Part shown: positions 26,184 to 35,288 of the stretch, one piece after another
How the letters are laid out: each line of letters opens with the position of its first letter
How positions within the stretch are numbered: position 1 is the first letter of the stretch
Assembly (NCBI RefSeq): GCF_001908375.1
Contig: NZ_CP017244.1
Span: 1,798,001 to 1,862,000, forward strand
Direction: 5' to 3'
Length of the DNA: 64,000 nucleotides
Origin: Rhizobium etli 8C-3
Lineage (GTDB): Bacteria; Pseudomonadota; Alphaproteobacteria; Rhizobiales; Rhizobiaceae
Translations under genes and position numbers: made by a program
The notes under the pieces: generated by a model
What the model was told of the DNA's origin: nothing
The model's database searches: none
Seen by the model: only the letters and a program-made list of their open reading frames with translations

Positions 26184-27671
26184 TCAGAAGCTAGTCGCAA
26201 TGTACTTGGCTTCCATGAACTCGGCGATACCATGACGCTGCCCTCCTTCCCGTCCAAGGCCGCTCTGCTTCACTCCGCCAAAGGGGGCGGCGGGATCGGA
26301 GACCAGTCCACGATTGAGGGCGATCATGCCTGCCTCCACCTTCGAGGCGACGCGCATGCCACGGCCGATGTCGCGGGTGTAGATATAAGCTGCAAGGCCG
26401 TATTCGGTATCGTTGGCAACTGCGACGACCTCTGCCTCGCTCTCGAAACGGTAAAGCGGCGCCACGGGACCGAAAATCTCCTCGTGACGCATGTCGGAAG
26501 CCGGTGAAATATCCACAAGCACCGTCGGCGGATAGAAGAAGCCTCGTCCGGCCGGTGCCTGTCCGCCGCAAAGGGCGCGCGCGCCCTTCGATATGGCGTC
26601 TGCAACGAGCCGGTCGATCTTCTCCACCGCCTTGCGCGTGATCATCGGACCGCATTCCGTGTCCAGATCCACACCTGGGCCCATCCGCAGGGCGGCCATG
26701 CGTTGCGTAAACCTTTCCGCGAAGACATCGTAGACACCGGACTGGACATAAATGCGATTTGCGGCCGTGCATGCCTCGCCCGCATTTCGCATCTTTGCGA
26801 CCAACAGGCCCTCGATTGCCGCGTCGAGATCCGCATCGTCGAAAACGACGAACGGCGCGTTGCCACCGAGTTCCATCGAGCAGGAGATGACATTCTTCGC
26901 CGCTTCCGCCAAAAGCGTGCGGCCGACGCCCGTCGACCCTGTGAAGGAGAGTTTCCGCACGCGCGGATCGGCCAGCATGGCGGCGGTGACGGGGCCGGGC
27001 GTCGATGTCGTCAGCACGTTGACAACGCCCGGCGGCACGCCAGCCTCCTGGTAAAGGGACGCAAGCGCATAGGCCGTCAGCGGCGTCTCACTCGCCGGCT
27101 TGAGGATGACGGTGCAGCCTGCGGCAAGGGCGGGCGCGATCTTGCGGGTCGCCATTGCAGCCGGGAAGTTCCACGGCGTGACGAGAACGCAGATGCCGAT
27201 GGGCTGGTAATCGACGACGATGCGGTTCGCACCGGACGGGGCAACGCCGAATTCGCCGGAGATGCGCACCGCCTCCTCCGCGTACCACCGGAAAAATTCC
27301 GCCGCATAGGCAACCTCGCCGCGCGCGTCGCGCAAGGCCTTCCCGTTCTCGAGCGAAATGAGACTGGCAAGCGTTTCGGAGCGTTCCACCATAAGTTCGA
27401 AGCAGCGGCGCAGGATCTCGGAACGTTTTCGCGGCGGCGTCTCGCGCCAGCATTCTGTCGCGCCCGCAGCAGCCTCCACTGCCGCCGCCGCATCAGCGAC
27501 AGTCGCATCGGGCACGGCGCCAATGAGTGCCTCGGTCGAGGGATCGATCACCTGAATTTGACCCTCGCCCGCAGCCTGCCGCCAGGCGCCGCCAATATAG
27601 AGGCCGTAGGAGAACGAGCCGAACCCGAAGCGATCGTGGTCGGGATGCGAAGGATTGTGGTTGACGTTCAT
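26184..27671 (-). CDS. NAD(P)-dependent aldehyde dehydrogenase (succinate-semialdehyde type)
   Basis: ALDH-superfamily enzyme of 495 residues: VTPWNFPAAMATRK (about 160), cofactor FTGSTGVG (about 240), general base in MELGGNAP (about 262), catalytic Cys in NAGEACTAANR (about 296) and EIFGPVAPL (about 395). The overall pattern is GabD-like. In Agrobacterium the pair of such an enzyme with an iron alcohol dehydrogenase (blcA and blcB) turns 4-hydroxybutyrate into succinate. The same two classes are adjacent here, with the alcohol dehydrogenase ending 16 bases upstream. Confidence 0.88.
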   Translation of the reverse strand: MNVNHNPSHPDHDRFGFGSFSYGLYIGGAWRQAAGEGQIQVIDPSTEALIGAVPDATVADAAAAVEAAAGATECWRETPPRKRSEILRRCFELMVERSETLASLISLENGKALRDARGEVAYAAEFFRWYAEEAVRISGEFGVAPSGANRIVVDYQPIGICVLVTPWNFPAAMATRKIAPALAAGCTVILKPASETPLTAYALASLYQEAGVPPGVVNVLTTSTPGPVTAAMLADPRVRKLSFTGSTGVGRTLLAEAAKNVISCSMELGGNAPFVVFDDADLDAAIEGLLVAKMRNAGEACTAANRIYVQSGVYDVFAERFTQRMAALRMGPGVDLDTECGPMITRKAVEKIDRLVADAISKGARALCGGQAPAGRGFFYPPTVLVDISPASDMRHEEIFGPVAPLYRFESEAEVVAVANDTEYGLAAYIYTRDIGRGMRVASKVEAGMIALNRGLVSDPAAPFGGVKQSGLGREGGQRHGIAEFMEAKYIATSF

Positions 27672-27686
27672 GATGTTTTCTCAAGG

Positions 27687-28916
27687 TTAGAGGGCGGAAG
27701 CGGCCAGGTCGCCGTCATAGGCGGCGCGAACGAGGCCACGCATGTCGGCTGCATCGAGGGAGCGCGGATTGTTCTTGATCAGCCGAGCGATGCCGAGCGC
27801 CTGTTCGGCGGCCCAGCCAAGGCGGTCTTCCGGCAGGCCGAGCCCGGCGAGCGTCGGCGAGATGCCGATCGCGGCGAAAAGCCGGCATACTTCGCCGATC
27901 GCCGCATCGGCAAGTGTCTCCTGGCCCTCCAGGCCGGCTGGGTCGAGGCCGAGCGCCCTACCGACAAGAGCGATCTCCGCAGCGGCGACGCGGCGATTAT
28001 AGGTCATCACGTAGGGCAGCATGGTGGCGACCCCGAGGCCGTGCGCCGTATGGGTCACGGCACCGACCGGATACTGCACCGCATGGGCCGCAGCGGTGCC
28101 CGCCGTGCCGAAGGCGCAGCCTGCCGCAAGCGCGCCCATCATCACATCGGCGCGCGCATCGATGTCAGAGCCGTCGACGAAGGCCTTTTCCAGGCTCCGG
28201 CCGAGGAGCCTGATGGCATGAAGGGCGAACTGATCGGAGAGATCGCTCTTGCCGACGAAGACATGCTGCTGCGCGAGTTCAGGATCGCCGGGGTGGCGCA
28301 TGGCCGTGAACGCTTCGATGGCATGCGTCAGCGCATCCGCGCCCGCGATCGCCGTGAGTTGCGGCGGGCAGGAGAGAGTAAGTTCCGGGTCGCAGATCGC
28401 CGCTGCGGCGATGAGATACGGGCTCGAGATTCCGACCTTCAGCGTGCGGTCTGGATCGGAGACGACCGCAACGGGCGTGACCTCGGAGCCGGTGCCTGCA
28501 GTCGTCGGCACGGCAATGACAGGCAGGACGGGTCCCGGCACCTTGAACTCACCATAGTAATCACCGAGCCCGCCGCCATGGGCAAGCAGCAGGGAGGCGC
28601 ATTTCGCCATGTCGAGGCAACTGCCACCGCCGATGCCGATCAGCATGTCGGGACCAAAGCCGCGCGCAGCCTCCACGCAACCGGCGACCGTATCGCGCGG
28701 CACGTCCGGCAACGTCTGGTCATACACCAGTACCACGATACCGGCGGCTTTGAGCGCGGCGATCGTTTCAGCGAAGACGGGCGTCGCGGCAAAACGACCA
28801 TCGGTGCAGACGAGCGCGCGCTGGCCGGTCCTACCGGCGACACCAGCCAGGGCATGGCGCTGGCCTACGCCGAACAGAATTTCGCGCGGCAGCCTCAAGA
28901 CGGCAAACAGGCTCAT
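27687..28916 (-). CDS. Iron-containing alcohol dehydrogenase
   Basis: Group III alcohol dehydrogenase of 409 residues. The NAD motif GIGGGSCLDMAK is near 95-106, PTTAGTGSEVTP near 140, and the metal ligands are in GADALTHAIEA, AAHAVQYP and HTAHGLG. It oxidises a hydroxy compound to an aldehyde or ketone, here probably a hydroxy acid to a semialdehyde. The start overlaps the stop of the Ldh-family gene by four bases, so the two are coupled. Confidence 0.88.
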   Translation of the reverse strand: MSLFAVLRLPREILFGVGQRHALAGVAGRTGQRALVCTDGRFAATPVFAETIAALKAAGIVVLVYDQTLPDVPRDTVAGCVEAARGFGPDMLIGIGGGSCLDMAKCASLLLAHGGGLGDYYGEFKVPGPVLPVIAVPTTAGTGSEVTPVAVVSDPDRTLKVGISSPYLIAAAAICDPELTLSCPPQLTAIAGADALTHAIEAFTAMRHPGDPELAQQHVFVGKSDLSDQFALHAIRLLGRSLEKAFVDGSDIDARADVMMGALAAGCAFGTAGTAAAHAVQYPVGAVTHTAHGLGVATMLPYVMTYNRRVAAAEIALVGRALGLDPAGLEGQETLADAAIGEVCRLFAAIGISPTLAGLGLPEDRLGWAAEQALGIARLIKNNPRSLDAADMRGLVRAAYDGDLAASAL

Positions 28917-29947
28917 GATCTTAGTCCTTCAAAGGCCAGAACGCGGGAGCTGGAAAGCGCGTTGAGGTCTTCCCAGAGGCGCTGGTCGATATCGAAACCG
29001 TCGCGGCTGGCCGCTGCCCGCCGGCCTCGGGCACGATCGCCCGGCACCAGAACCGGCGCGCCTGCCTCTGCCGGCGGTGAGGCCCGCACGGCATCGAGAT
29101 AGGCCGATAGCCGGGCTGGCAGTCCGGGCGCCAGACTGGGCTCGATCAATATGAAGACGTCGCCCTTGTTGCATGGAAAATGGCTGTCCAATGTGCCGCG
29201 CACATCAGGCGCGAGCGCCGAGCCGGCAAGGGCTGCCACCAGTAATTCCATGGCGATGCCGAGGCCGTAGCCCTTCGCGTCGCCGAAGGGCGCAATCGCG
29301 CCGGCCTTGGCACGAACCGGATCAGTCGTCGGGTGGCCCTCCGCATCGCGCGCCCATCCTTCGGCAAGGGGCCTGCCGGTCGCCGCGTGATGATGGATCC
29401 TGCCCATCGGCACCAGGCTGGTGGCGAGATCCAGCACGAGCGGTTCGGCGGCCGTCGGCACGGCGATCGCGACGGGATTGGTGCCGAGCATGGCCCGCGT
29501 GCCGCCAAAGGGATGAACCAGCGACTCAGTCGACGACAGCGCGATGCCGACGAAACCCATCGCGGCGATGGCCTCCACATAATGGGCGAGCATGCCCAGG
29601 TGGTTCGCATTGCGCACGACGACGAGGCCAATGCCCAGATCGGGAATGTGGGGTGCCAGCCGCTCGATCGCCGCCATGGCGACCACAGGACCGAACCCCG
29701 AAGAACCCTCCACCTCCATCACCGCATCCGCCCGCCAGCGCTGCGTGCCCTTCATCTGAGGGTCAACCAGCCCGCGCTTGATCCGCTCGACCAGTCGCGG
29801 AAGGCGGCGCAGGCCATGTGAAGGGTGCCCCTTCATGTCGGCCGTCACCAGGACACGTGCCTGCAGGACCGCGTGGTCACGCGGCGCGCCGTGCTCTTCC
29901 AGCAGGCGAGTGGCGAGCGCAAGGGCTGCCGCTTCGGTTAAGCGCAT
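28913..29947 (-). CDS. Ldh-family (malate/L-lactate dehydrogenase type 2) oxidoreductase
   Basis: 344 residues of the MDH2/sulfolactate/ureidoglycolate dehydrogenase fold. It shows the catalytic His region KGHPSHGLRRLP (about 40-50), NANHLGMLAHY (about 120) and GTNPVAIAVPT (about 155). Members use NAD(P) to oxidise 2-hydroxy acids. First gene of the operon, divergent from the GntR regulator at 30048 with 100 bases between. Together with the next two enzymes it suggests stepwise oxidation of a hydroxylated acid. Confidence 0.87.
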   Translation of the reverse strand: MRLTEAAALALATRLLEEHGAPRDHAVLQARVLVTADMKGHPSHGLRRLPRLVERIKRGLVDPQMKGTQRWRADAVMEVEGSSGFGPVVAMAAIERLAPHIPDLGIGLVVVRNANHLGMLAHYVEAIAAMGFVGIALSSTESLVHPFGGTRAMLGTNPVAIAVPTAAEPLVLDLATSLVPMGRIHHHAATGRPLAEGWARDAEGHPTTDPVRAKAGAIAPFGDAKGYGLGIAMELLVAALAGSALAPDVRGTLDSHFPCNKGDVFILIEPSLAPGLPARLSAYLDAVRASPPAEAGAPVLVPGDRARGRRAAASRDGFDIDQRLWEDLNALSSSRVLAFEGLRS

Positions 29948-29970
29948 ATTCTCCTCCCTCCGCTAAAATA

Positions 29971-29998
29971 GAATCGTATAGGATATAGGATTGTATTC
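29971..29998. promoter_or_regulatory. Candidate regulator-binding region
   Basis: The short divergent spacer holds two adjacent copies of TATAGGA (29977-29983 and 29984-29990) framed by GAAT and ATTC. This is a plausible binding region for the neighbouring GntR protein. No second copy was found elsewhere in the window. Confidence 0.35.
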
Positions 29999-30047
29999 GC
30001 CGTAGCATCGTGCTAGCGGTTGAACCTGTCAAGAGGCAAGACAGCAG

Positions 30048-30746
30048 ATGATTTCGACGAGACCCAACGAACCTTCAGTGGCCACGACCCAGATACAGCG
30101 CGCCAACAGCCTGGCCGGCGACGTCTACGAAGCGATCTTCAACCAGCTCATGTCGTTGAAGATCGCCCCGGGTGCGCGCATCACGGTCGATAACCTGGTC
30201 AAGGAGTTCAACGTCTCCCACACTCCGATCCGCGAAGCACTCGGCCGGCTAGAGGGCGAGGGTCTCGTCGTCAAGCAGCATCTCATCGGCTATCGTGCCG
30301 CACCCCAGATCACGCACCAGCGCTTCGACGAACTCTACGAACTCCGCTTGCTGCTTGAGCCCCCCGGCGCTGCGAAGGCAGCCCAGGCGATGAACGACGA
30401 AAGGCTTGCGATCCTGACGGAGGCCGCAGGCGTGATGACGCGTCGTGACAACAGGGACGAGCGGGCCAACTATTCGACCTTCGCCCGCCAGGACGCCATC
30501 TTCCACGACCGCATCATGGAATTTGCCGGCAATGAACTGATCCGCGAGATGCTGACATTCCAGCACACGCATTTCCATATCTTCCGCCTGATGTTCCATC
30601 GACGCGTGACCGAGGAGGCGCTCGGCGAGCATCAGACGCTGCTCGATGCTTTCGCGGCTCGCGACCCCGAAGCCGCGGCGAACGCAATGCGCATTCATAT
30701 CGAACACTCGCGCGACCGGCTGCTGCCAGCATTCGACGAAACATGA
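30048..30746 (+). CDS. GntR-family regulator (FCD effector domain)
   Basis: 232 residues. The winged helix-turn-helix is at about 20-88 (VYEAIFNQLMSLKIAPGARI ... SHTPIREALGRLEGEGLV). The helical FCD domain has DAIFHDRIMEFAGN and a C-terminal IHIEHSRDRLLPAF. Divergent from the dehydrogenase operon and 54 bases before the DJ-1/PfpI gene, so it probably controls one or both. The effector is unknown but likely a metabolite of the operon. Confidence 0.88.
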   Translation: MISTRPNEPSVATTQIQRANSLAGDVYEAIFNQLMSLKIAPGARITVDNLVKEFNVSHTPIREALGRLEGEGLVVKQHLIGYRAAPQITHQRFDELYELRLLLEPPGAAKAAQAMNDERLAILTEAAGVMTRRDNRDERANYSTFARQDAIFHDRIMEFAGNELIREMLTFQHTHFHIFRLMFHRRVTEEALGEHQTLLDAFAARDPEAAANAMRIHIEHSRDRLLPAFDET

Positions 30747-30800
30747 GCAACCCGGCGGGCAAGGACGTGCCTGCCCGACCTGACAACGAGGAGGAGAACC

Positions 30801-31394
30801 ATGCCAGGCAAGAAAATCCTGATGCTCACCGGCGATTTCACCGAGGAGTACGAAATCTTCGTCTATCAGCAGGCCATGGAGGCCGTCGGCCACACGGTGC
30901 ACGTCGTCTGCCCCGATAAGAAGGCAGGCGATATACTGAAGACGTCGCTGCACGACTTCGAAGGCGACCAGACCTATACGGAAAAGCTCGGACACAACGT
31001 CGTCATCAACAAGACCTTTTCGGAGGCCGAGGCGCAACTCGACGAATACCACGCCGTCTACTGCGCGGGCGGTCGCGGGCCCGAGTACATTCGCACCGAC
31101 AAGCGCGTTCAGACGATCGTCCGCCACTTCCATGAAACGCAAAAGCCGATCTTCACTATCTGCCACGGCGTCCAGATCCTGATCGCCGTCGATGGCGTCG
31201 TGCGCGGCAGGAAGGTGGGCGGGCTCGGCGCTTGCGAGCCGGAAGTGACGCTGGCCGGCGGCACCTATGTGGATCTGTCGCCGACGGAAGCTTATGTTGA
31301 TGGCACGATGGTATCAGCCAAGGGCTGGACGGCACTCGCCGCCTTCATCCGCGAATGCCTGAAGGTTCTCGGCACGGAGATCCGTCACGCCTGA
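30801..31394 (+). CDS. DJ-1/PfpI-family protein
   Basis: Class-I glutamine-amidotransferase-like protein of 197 residues. The nucleophile Cys is in the elbow TICHGVQIL (about 117) and an early acidic residue sits in GDFTEEYE. Family members are proteases, glyoxalases, isonitrile hydratases or chaperones, and the sequence does not say which. A GAGGAGAA ribosome site precedes the ATG. It ends at a strong bidirectional hairpin facing the M24 gene. Confidence 0.83.
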   Translation: MPGKKILMLTGDFTEEYEIFVYQQAMEAVGHTVHVVCPDKKAGDILKTSLHDFEGDQTYTEKLGHNVVINKTFSEAEAQLDEYHAVYCAGGRGPEYIRTDKRVQTIVRHFHETQKPIFTICHGVQILIAVDGVVRGRKVGGLGACEPEVTLAGGTYVDLSPTEAYVDGTMVSAKGWTALAAFIRECLKVLGTEIRHA

Positions 31395-31415
31395 TACGGC
31401 GGCCAAGAAAAAAAG

Positions 31416-31447
31416 GGTTCGGCAGGTGACATCTGCCGGACCTTTTT
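31416..31447. terminator. Bidirectional rho-independent terminator
   Basis: GGTTCGGCAG pairs with CTGCCGGACC across a seven-base loop; an A-run lies on the left and TTTTT on the right, so it can end transcription from both converging operons. Confidence 0.8.
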
Positions 31448-31464
31448 GCGCTGGGGCCTCGCAA

Positions 31465-32652
31465 TCACGCGCCGCCGCGGTTCCAGCCTCGGCCCGTGCT
31501 GCCGAACATCTCGTAGCCCCCTTCGGTGACGGCGAGCGTATCCTCCAGCTTGATGAAGCCGCGCCTCGGATGAAGCATGGTCGTCTCCACCGACAGTACC
31601 ATGTTTGCCTCCAGCGGCCGCTCCGCATCGATGCCCTCGTAGGTGACCGGGTGATTGGTCATCAGGAACGGCGCCTCGTGGCTGATCAGGCCCATACCGT
31701 GACAGAAGAAATCGGTGAAGGCCGCAGAAGGCGATGCCTTCAGTTCCGCCTCGGCCGCCTCGATCATCTCGCGGCCGAAAGCGCCAGCGCGGACCCTTGC
31801 AAAAGCCTTTTGCTGGATCGCGTCAACCTCGGCGAGCAAATCCTCGAGTTCGTCATCCGGCTCGCCCAGCACGCCCATGCGGCAGAGGTCGCCAATATAA
31901 CCGTGATAATTCCCGCCCGAATCGATCGACAGGACCTCGCCCTTCTCCCAGGCCTGCGGCGAGGCCGCGCGGTTGTGGCTGGAGCCGAGCGTCAGCAGGC
32001 AATATTCGAAGTGGAGCCCGCGGTTCGTCTCCTCGCGCCGGAGCTGCTCGATGATCTGCGCCTTCGTCGAGCCCTCCCGGGCGCCGGCGATCGTCGCCTT
32101 CATCGCTTCCGTGATAAGTTCGGAAGCCGTTCGCAGCTTGGAAAGCTCGTCCGGCGTCTTGATCGCGCGCAGGCGCTCGAGCGTATGCGTCGCATCGACG
32201 AAACTGGCGCCCTTTAGCCCGGCGACAAGCCCATCGCGGGCATCCGACGGCAGGAATGCCGGCTCGATCCCGATGCGCGTGCTCGCCTTGCCAATCTTTT
32301 TCAGATGTTCGACGGCAAGTGCTGCGGCATCGATCGTGCCCCAGGTCGCCGTGTGCACGGTCGGTGTCCAGAATGGGTTGTTCTGGTGCTCGCCGCCTTC
32401 CATTCGGTTGCCGAGATAGGCCGCGTGGTCAGGTGCGCCCCTTTCGTAGACGACGACGGGCAGGTACCGGCTATGGCCGATGGCATCCATGGCCATAAAG
32501 AAGATGAACTTGTAGCCGCCCATCAGATATTGGGTGTTGTGCTTCGAGGTAGCGACGATGACGTCGATGCCCGCCTCCTCCATGAGCCCGTCGAGCTTGG
32601 CCGTATCGAACGGCGGCATGGCGAAACCTGTTTCCCTTGCATTGGTGTACAC
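31465..32652 (-). CDS. M24-family metallohydrolase (Xaa-Pro peptidase/creatinase/ectoine hydrolase fold)
   Basis: 395 residues: a creatinase N-terminal domain, then a pita-bread M24 domain whose five dinuclear metal ligands are visible as Asp in SIDSGG, Asp in GDLCRM, His in CHGMG, Glu in VETTM and Glu in KLEDT. Substrates of relatives include Xaa-Pro peptides, creatine and N-acetyl-diaminobutyrate/ectoine. The GTG at 32652 is chosen because GGAGGAG lies seven bases upstream; an ATG at 32619 is the alternative. Last gene of the operon starting at 35174. Confidence 0.85.
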   Translation of the reverse strand: MYTNARETGFAMPPFDTAKLDGLMEEAGIDVIVATSKHNTQYLMGGYKFIFFMAMDAIGHSRYLPVVVYERGAPDHAAYLGNRMEGGEHQNNPFWTPTVHTATWGTIDAAALAVEHLKKIGKASTRIGIEPAFLPSDARDGLVAGLKGASFVDATHTLERLRAIKTPDELSKLRTASELITEAMKATIAGAREGSTKAQIIEQLRREETNRGLHFEYCLLTLGSSHNRAASPQAWEKGEVLSIDSGGNYHGYIGDLCRMGVLGEPDDELEDLLAEVDAIQQKAFARVRAGAFGREMIEAAEAELKASPSAAFTDFFCHGMGLISHEAPFLMTNHPVTYEGIDAERPLEANMVLSVETTMLHPRRGFIKLEDTLAVTEGGYEMFGSTGRGWNRGGA

Positions 32653-32685
32653 CGCTTCTCCTCCCACAAAACGTATGGCCCGGCT

Positions 32686-33099
32686 TCAGGAGCCCGGCGG
32701 CAGCAGGCGAAAGTCCGGCAGCTCGCGCAGCGCAAGCTCCGGCCCCGCCGGCGAATAGACGACGAAGAGCTGCATGGGCCCGGCGCCGGTATTTTTCGTC
32801 GAATGGAAGCGGCTTTCGGGAACATAGACGGTGCAGCCAGGCCCAACCTTCGTCGTGATCGGATTGCCGTTTTCGTCCTCAACCATCTGCTCGCCCTCCC
32901 CACGGATGACGAAGATGATCTCTTCCGCACCCGGATGATTGTGGCGGGCATGTCCCTGGCCACTCGGCAGGTCGACGACACCACCGGAAAAACGGCTGGA
33001 ACCGTTGACTTCCGGCGCCACCGTCAGCGACAGCCTGCCCCAGTCAAATCCGAAGGCGCTGACATCCTTTGGATAGATGAAATACCCGTCTTTTGCCAT
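32686..33099 (-). CDS. Cupin-domain protein
   Basis: Small protein of 137 residues with one cupin barrel: motif 1 HARHNHPGAEEIIFVIRGEGE (about 45-65) provides His-His-Glu metal ligands, and motif 2 includes ESRFHSTKN (about 98-106). The open frame runs back to 33366, but the upstream part is the antisense-like tail of the next gene; the ATG at 33099 has GGAGG ten bases upstream. It could be an isomerase, dioxygenase or sugar-binding protein. Confidence 0.82.
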   Translation of the reverse strand: MAKDGYFIYPKDVSAFGFDWGRLSLTVAPEVNGSSRFSGGVVDLPSGQGHARHNHPGAEEIIFVIRGEGEQMVEDENGNPITTKVGPGCTVYVPESRFHSTKNTGAGPMQLFVVYSPAGPELALRELPDFRLLPPGS

Positions 33100-33124
33100 G
33101 AAAGGGCCGCCTCCGTGTCCTTCC

Positions 33125-33967
33125 TCAGACGACCGCGCCGATGGCGAGTGCCTTGAAATCTTCGGTCTGCTTGCGGATGGCCGCCTCTGCCGGCAGGCGC
33201 TCCATCGAGCTTGCGCCGTAAAAGCCGTGGCAGCCAGGGCAACGCTCCAGGATGTAGCGCGCATCCTCCGGCATGGAGATCGCACCGCCGTGGCAAAGCA
33301 CGATGACGTCGTCGCGCACGGAGCGCGCCGCCTTGGCGATCGCCGTGATCTCGTCGACGCAGTCATCGAGCGACTTGCCGGAAGTGGCGCCGATTGTGCC
33401 GCCGGTCGTCACACCCATATGCGCCACGACGATGTCGGCGCCGGCAACCGTCATGTCGATCGCCTCGCGCTCATTGAAGACATAGGGCGTCGTCAATAGG
33501 TCGAGCGCGTGGGCAGTGGCGATCATCTCGACCTCCAGACCATAGCCCATTCCCGTCTCCTCGAAACTCTGCCGCATCCGGCCGTCGAAGAGGCCGATCG
33601 TGGGGAAGTTCTGCACACCGGAAAAGCCCATTTCCTTCAGGTCGGCGAGAAAACGCGGCATCAGCACGAAGGGGTCCGTGCCGTTGACGCCGGCAAGCAC
33701 CGGCGTGTTTTTCACGACGGGTAGCACCTCGAGCGCCATCTCCTTCACGATCTCGTTGGCATTGCCATAGGCGAGCAGGCCGGCCGCCGAGCCGCGGCCG
33801 GCCATGCGATAGCGCCCCGAATTGTAGATGATGATGAGGTCGATGCCGCCCGCCTCCTCGGCCTTGGCGGAGATGCCCGTGCCGGCGCCGCCACCGACGA
33901 TTGGCACGCCGGCTGAAATCATGCCGTGGAATTTTTCGAGGATGGTCTTGCGGGGTATGGCTGGCAT
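33125..33967 (-). CDS. Phosphoenolpyruvate hydrolase-like TIM-barrel protein (Tm-1 partner)
   Basis: 280 residues of the PEP_hydrolase (TIM-barrel signal-transduction) family. It has [29 protein letters not shown] near 30-57, [12 protein letters not shown], and [14 protein letters not shown] near 195. The same domain is fused to the UPF0261 domain in the plant tomato-mosaic-virus resistance protein Tm-1. In bacteria the two are neighbouring genes, as here (10-base gap). The true reaction is not established. The ATG at 33967 is preferred over the upstream extension. Confidence 0.85.
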   Translation of the reverse strand: MPAIPRKTILEKFHGMISAGVPIVGGGAGTGISAKAEEAGGIDLIIIYNSGRYRMAGRGSAAGLLAYGNANEIVKEMALEVLPVVKNTPVLAGVNGTDPFVLMPRFLADLKEMGFSGVQNFPTIGLFDGRMRQSFEETGMGYGLEVEMIATAHALDLLTTPYVFNEREAIDMTVAGADIVVAHMGVTTGGTIGATSGKSLDDCVDEITAIAKAARSVRDDVIVLCHGGAISMPEDARYILERCPGCHGFYGASSMERLPAEAAIRKQTEDFKALAIGAVV

Positions 33968-33977
33968 TGGTTGTCTC

Positions 33978-35174
33978 TCAAGGGTTGGCGATGTCGCGAT
34001 AGGCCGCAACCGCGGCTTCGGCGAATTGCGGGTCATTGATATGCAGCGGTAGGCGGATGATGCGTCGCGCCGCCGTCGGCTTCACGGTCGCCTCCAGCGC
34101 GGCAAAGAGCGCGGCGTCGGCTTGCGGGTCGAAGAATGCACCACCTTCGATATCGAGGGCCGAGACGCCCCTTTCGGGAATGAGGAAGCGAACGGGGCCT
34201 TGGCAGAGATTGAGCTTCTCGCCGATCCAGCGCCCGATCTGCGCACATTCGGCGGACGTGGTGCGCATCAGCGTGACGTTCGGGTTGTGGCGGTAGAAGA
34301 GCCGGTCGGCATAGTGCCCCGGTACCGTCTTCGGCGCCCAGAAATTGACCATGTCCAGCGCGCCGACGGAGCCGACATAGGGCAGGCGTGAGCGGGCGAT
34401 TGCGCCGAAACGGTCCGAGGTGGCAGGCAGGACGCCACCGAAAAGCAGGTCGCAGACCTCGGTGGTCGTGATGTCGAGCACACCGCAGACGAGGCCGCTG
34501 TCTGCAAGCTTCTCCATCGTGCGCCCGCCCGTGCCGGTGGCGTGGAAGACCAGGCAGTCGTAGTCCGCCTTGAGGCGCTCGACCATTGCGGTTACTGCAG
34601 GTGTCGTTACCCCGAACATCGTAAGCCCGAGGGCCGGTTTCGATGCCGTCACCTCAGCTGGCCGGGTGGCCATGGCCGTGATGGCCTGGGCTGCATTGTG
34701 CAGGATGACCCGGCTCAGCCGGTTCAGGCCCGCCATGTCGGTGACCGAGGGCATCATCACGATGTCGGAAACATCGACATAGGGAGCGACATCGCCCGAC
34801 GCCAGCGTCGAGACCATCACCTTGGGCAGGCCGAGCGGCAAATTGCGCATGCCTGCGGTGACGATCGAGGTGCCACCGCCTCCGCCGATGCCGATGACGC
34901 CGGCGATGTCCTGGCGCTCGGCGAGAAAGCGCGAGAAGGCAATGCCCATCGCCTCGACCGCCCTGCCGCGGTCGTCGCCGGCAAGGACGGCTCCAACGCC
35001 ACCCGGATGGCAGGCGGCAACCGTCTCGGCACTGATATCGACGGCGGTCGCCGGCTGGCGGGTGCCGACATCGACGCGCACGACATCACCGCCCGCCGCC
35101 TCGACGCAAGCGGCCAGGTAATCGAGCTCCTCGCCCTTCGTGTCGGCCGTTGCGACGACGTAGATGTTCTTCAT
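33978..35174 (-). CDS. Tm-1-like ATP-binding domain protein (UPF0261)
   Basis: 398 residues of UPF0261. It opens [20 protein letters not shown] and has the glycine-rich [19 protein letters not shown] (about 95-113) and [13 protein letters not shown] (about 222). Structures of Tm-1 N-terminal homologues bind nucleotide, but a catalytic role is not known. The ATG at 35174 follows GGAGGAGAA. It is the first gene of a four-gene operon with the PEP-hydrolase-like, cupin and M24 genes, and is divergent from a TetR gene. Confidence 0.85.
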   Translation of the reverse strand: MKNIYVVATADTKGEELDYLAACVEAAGGDVVRVDVGTRQPATAVDISAETVAACHPGGVGAVLAGDDRGRAVEAMGIAFSRFLAERQDIAGVIGIGGGGGTSIVTAGMRNLPLGLPKVMVSTLASGDVAPYVDVSDIVMMPSVTDMAGLNRLSRVILHNAAQAITAMATRPAEVTASKPALGLTMFGVTTPAVTAMVERLKADYDCLVFHATGTGGRTMEKLADSGLVCGVLDITTTEVCDLLFGGVLPATSDRFGAIARSRLPYVGSVGALDMVNFWAPKTVPGHYADRLFYRHNPNVTLMRTTSAECAQIGRWIGEKLNLCQGPVRFLIPERGVSALDIEGGAFFDPQADAALFAALEATVKPTAARRIIRLPLHINDPQFAEAAVAAYRDIANP

Positions 35175-35251
35175 TTCTCCTCCACGACGACGTGGATCCC
35201 CACCACGCCATATCCCGCCCTTACAGCCATTCGATTGGCTCTTGCAAATTG

Positions 35252-35288
35252 GTGAGACGCGCGTATCGTAAAGACATGCATGTCTCAC
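35252..35288. promoter_or_regulatory. Inverted repeats over the TetR start
   Basis: A perfect 14-base palindrome AGACATGCATGTCT (35272-35285) covers the tetR start codon. A wider inverted repeat GTGAGAC/GTCTCAC (35252-35258 and 35282-35288) frames it. This is the likely operator for autorepression and for control of the divergent Tm-1 operon. Confidence 0.5.

Noticed and set aside
26703..29102. A 799-codon plus-strand open frame
   Set aside because: It is antisense to the aldehyde dehydrogenase and iron alcohol dehydrogenase genes, whose motifs are complete; its translation is rich in Arg and His and matches no family.
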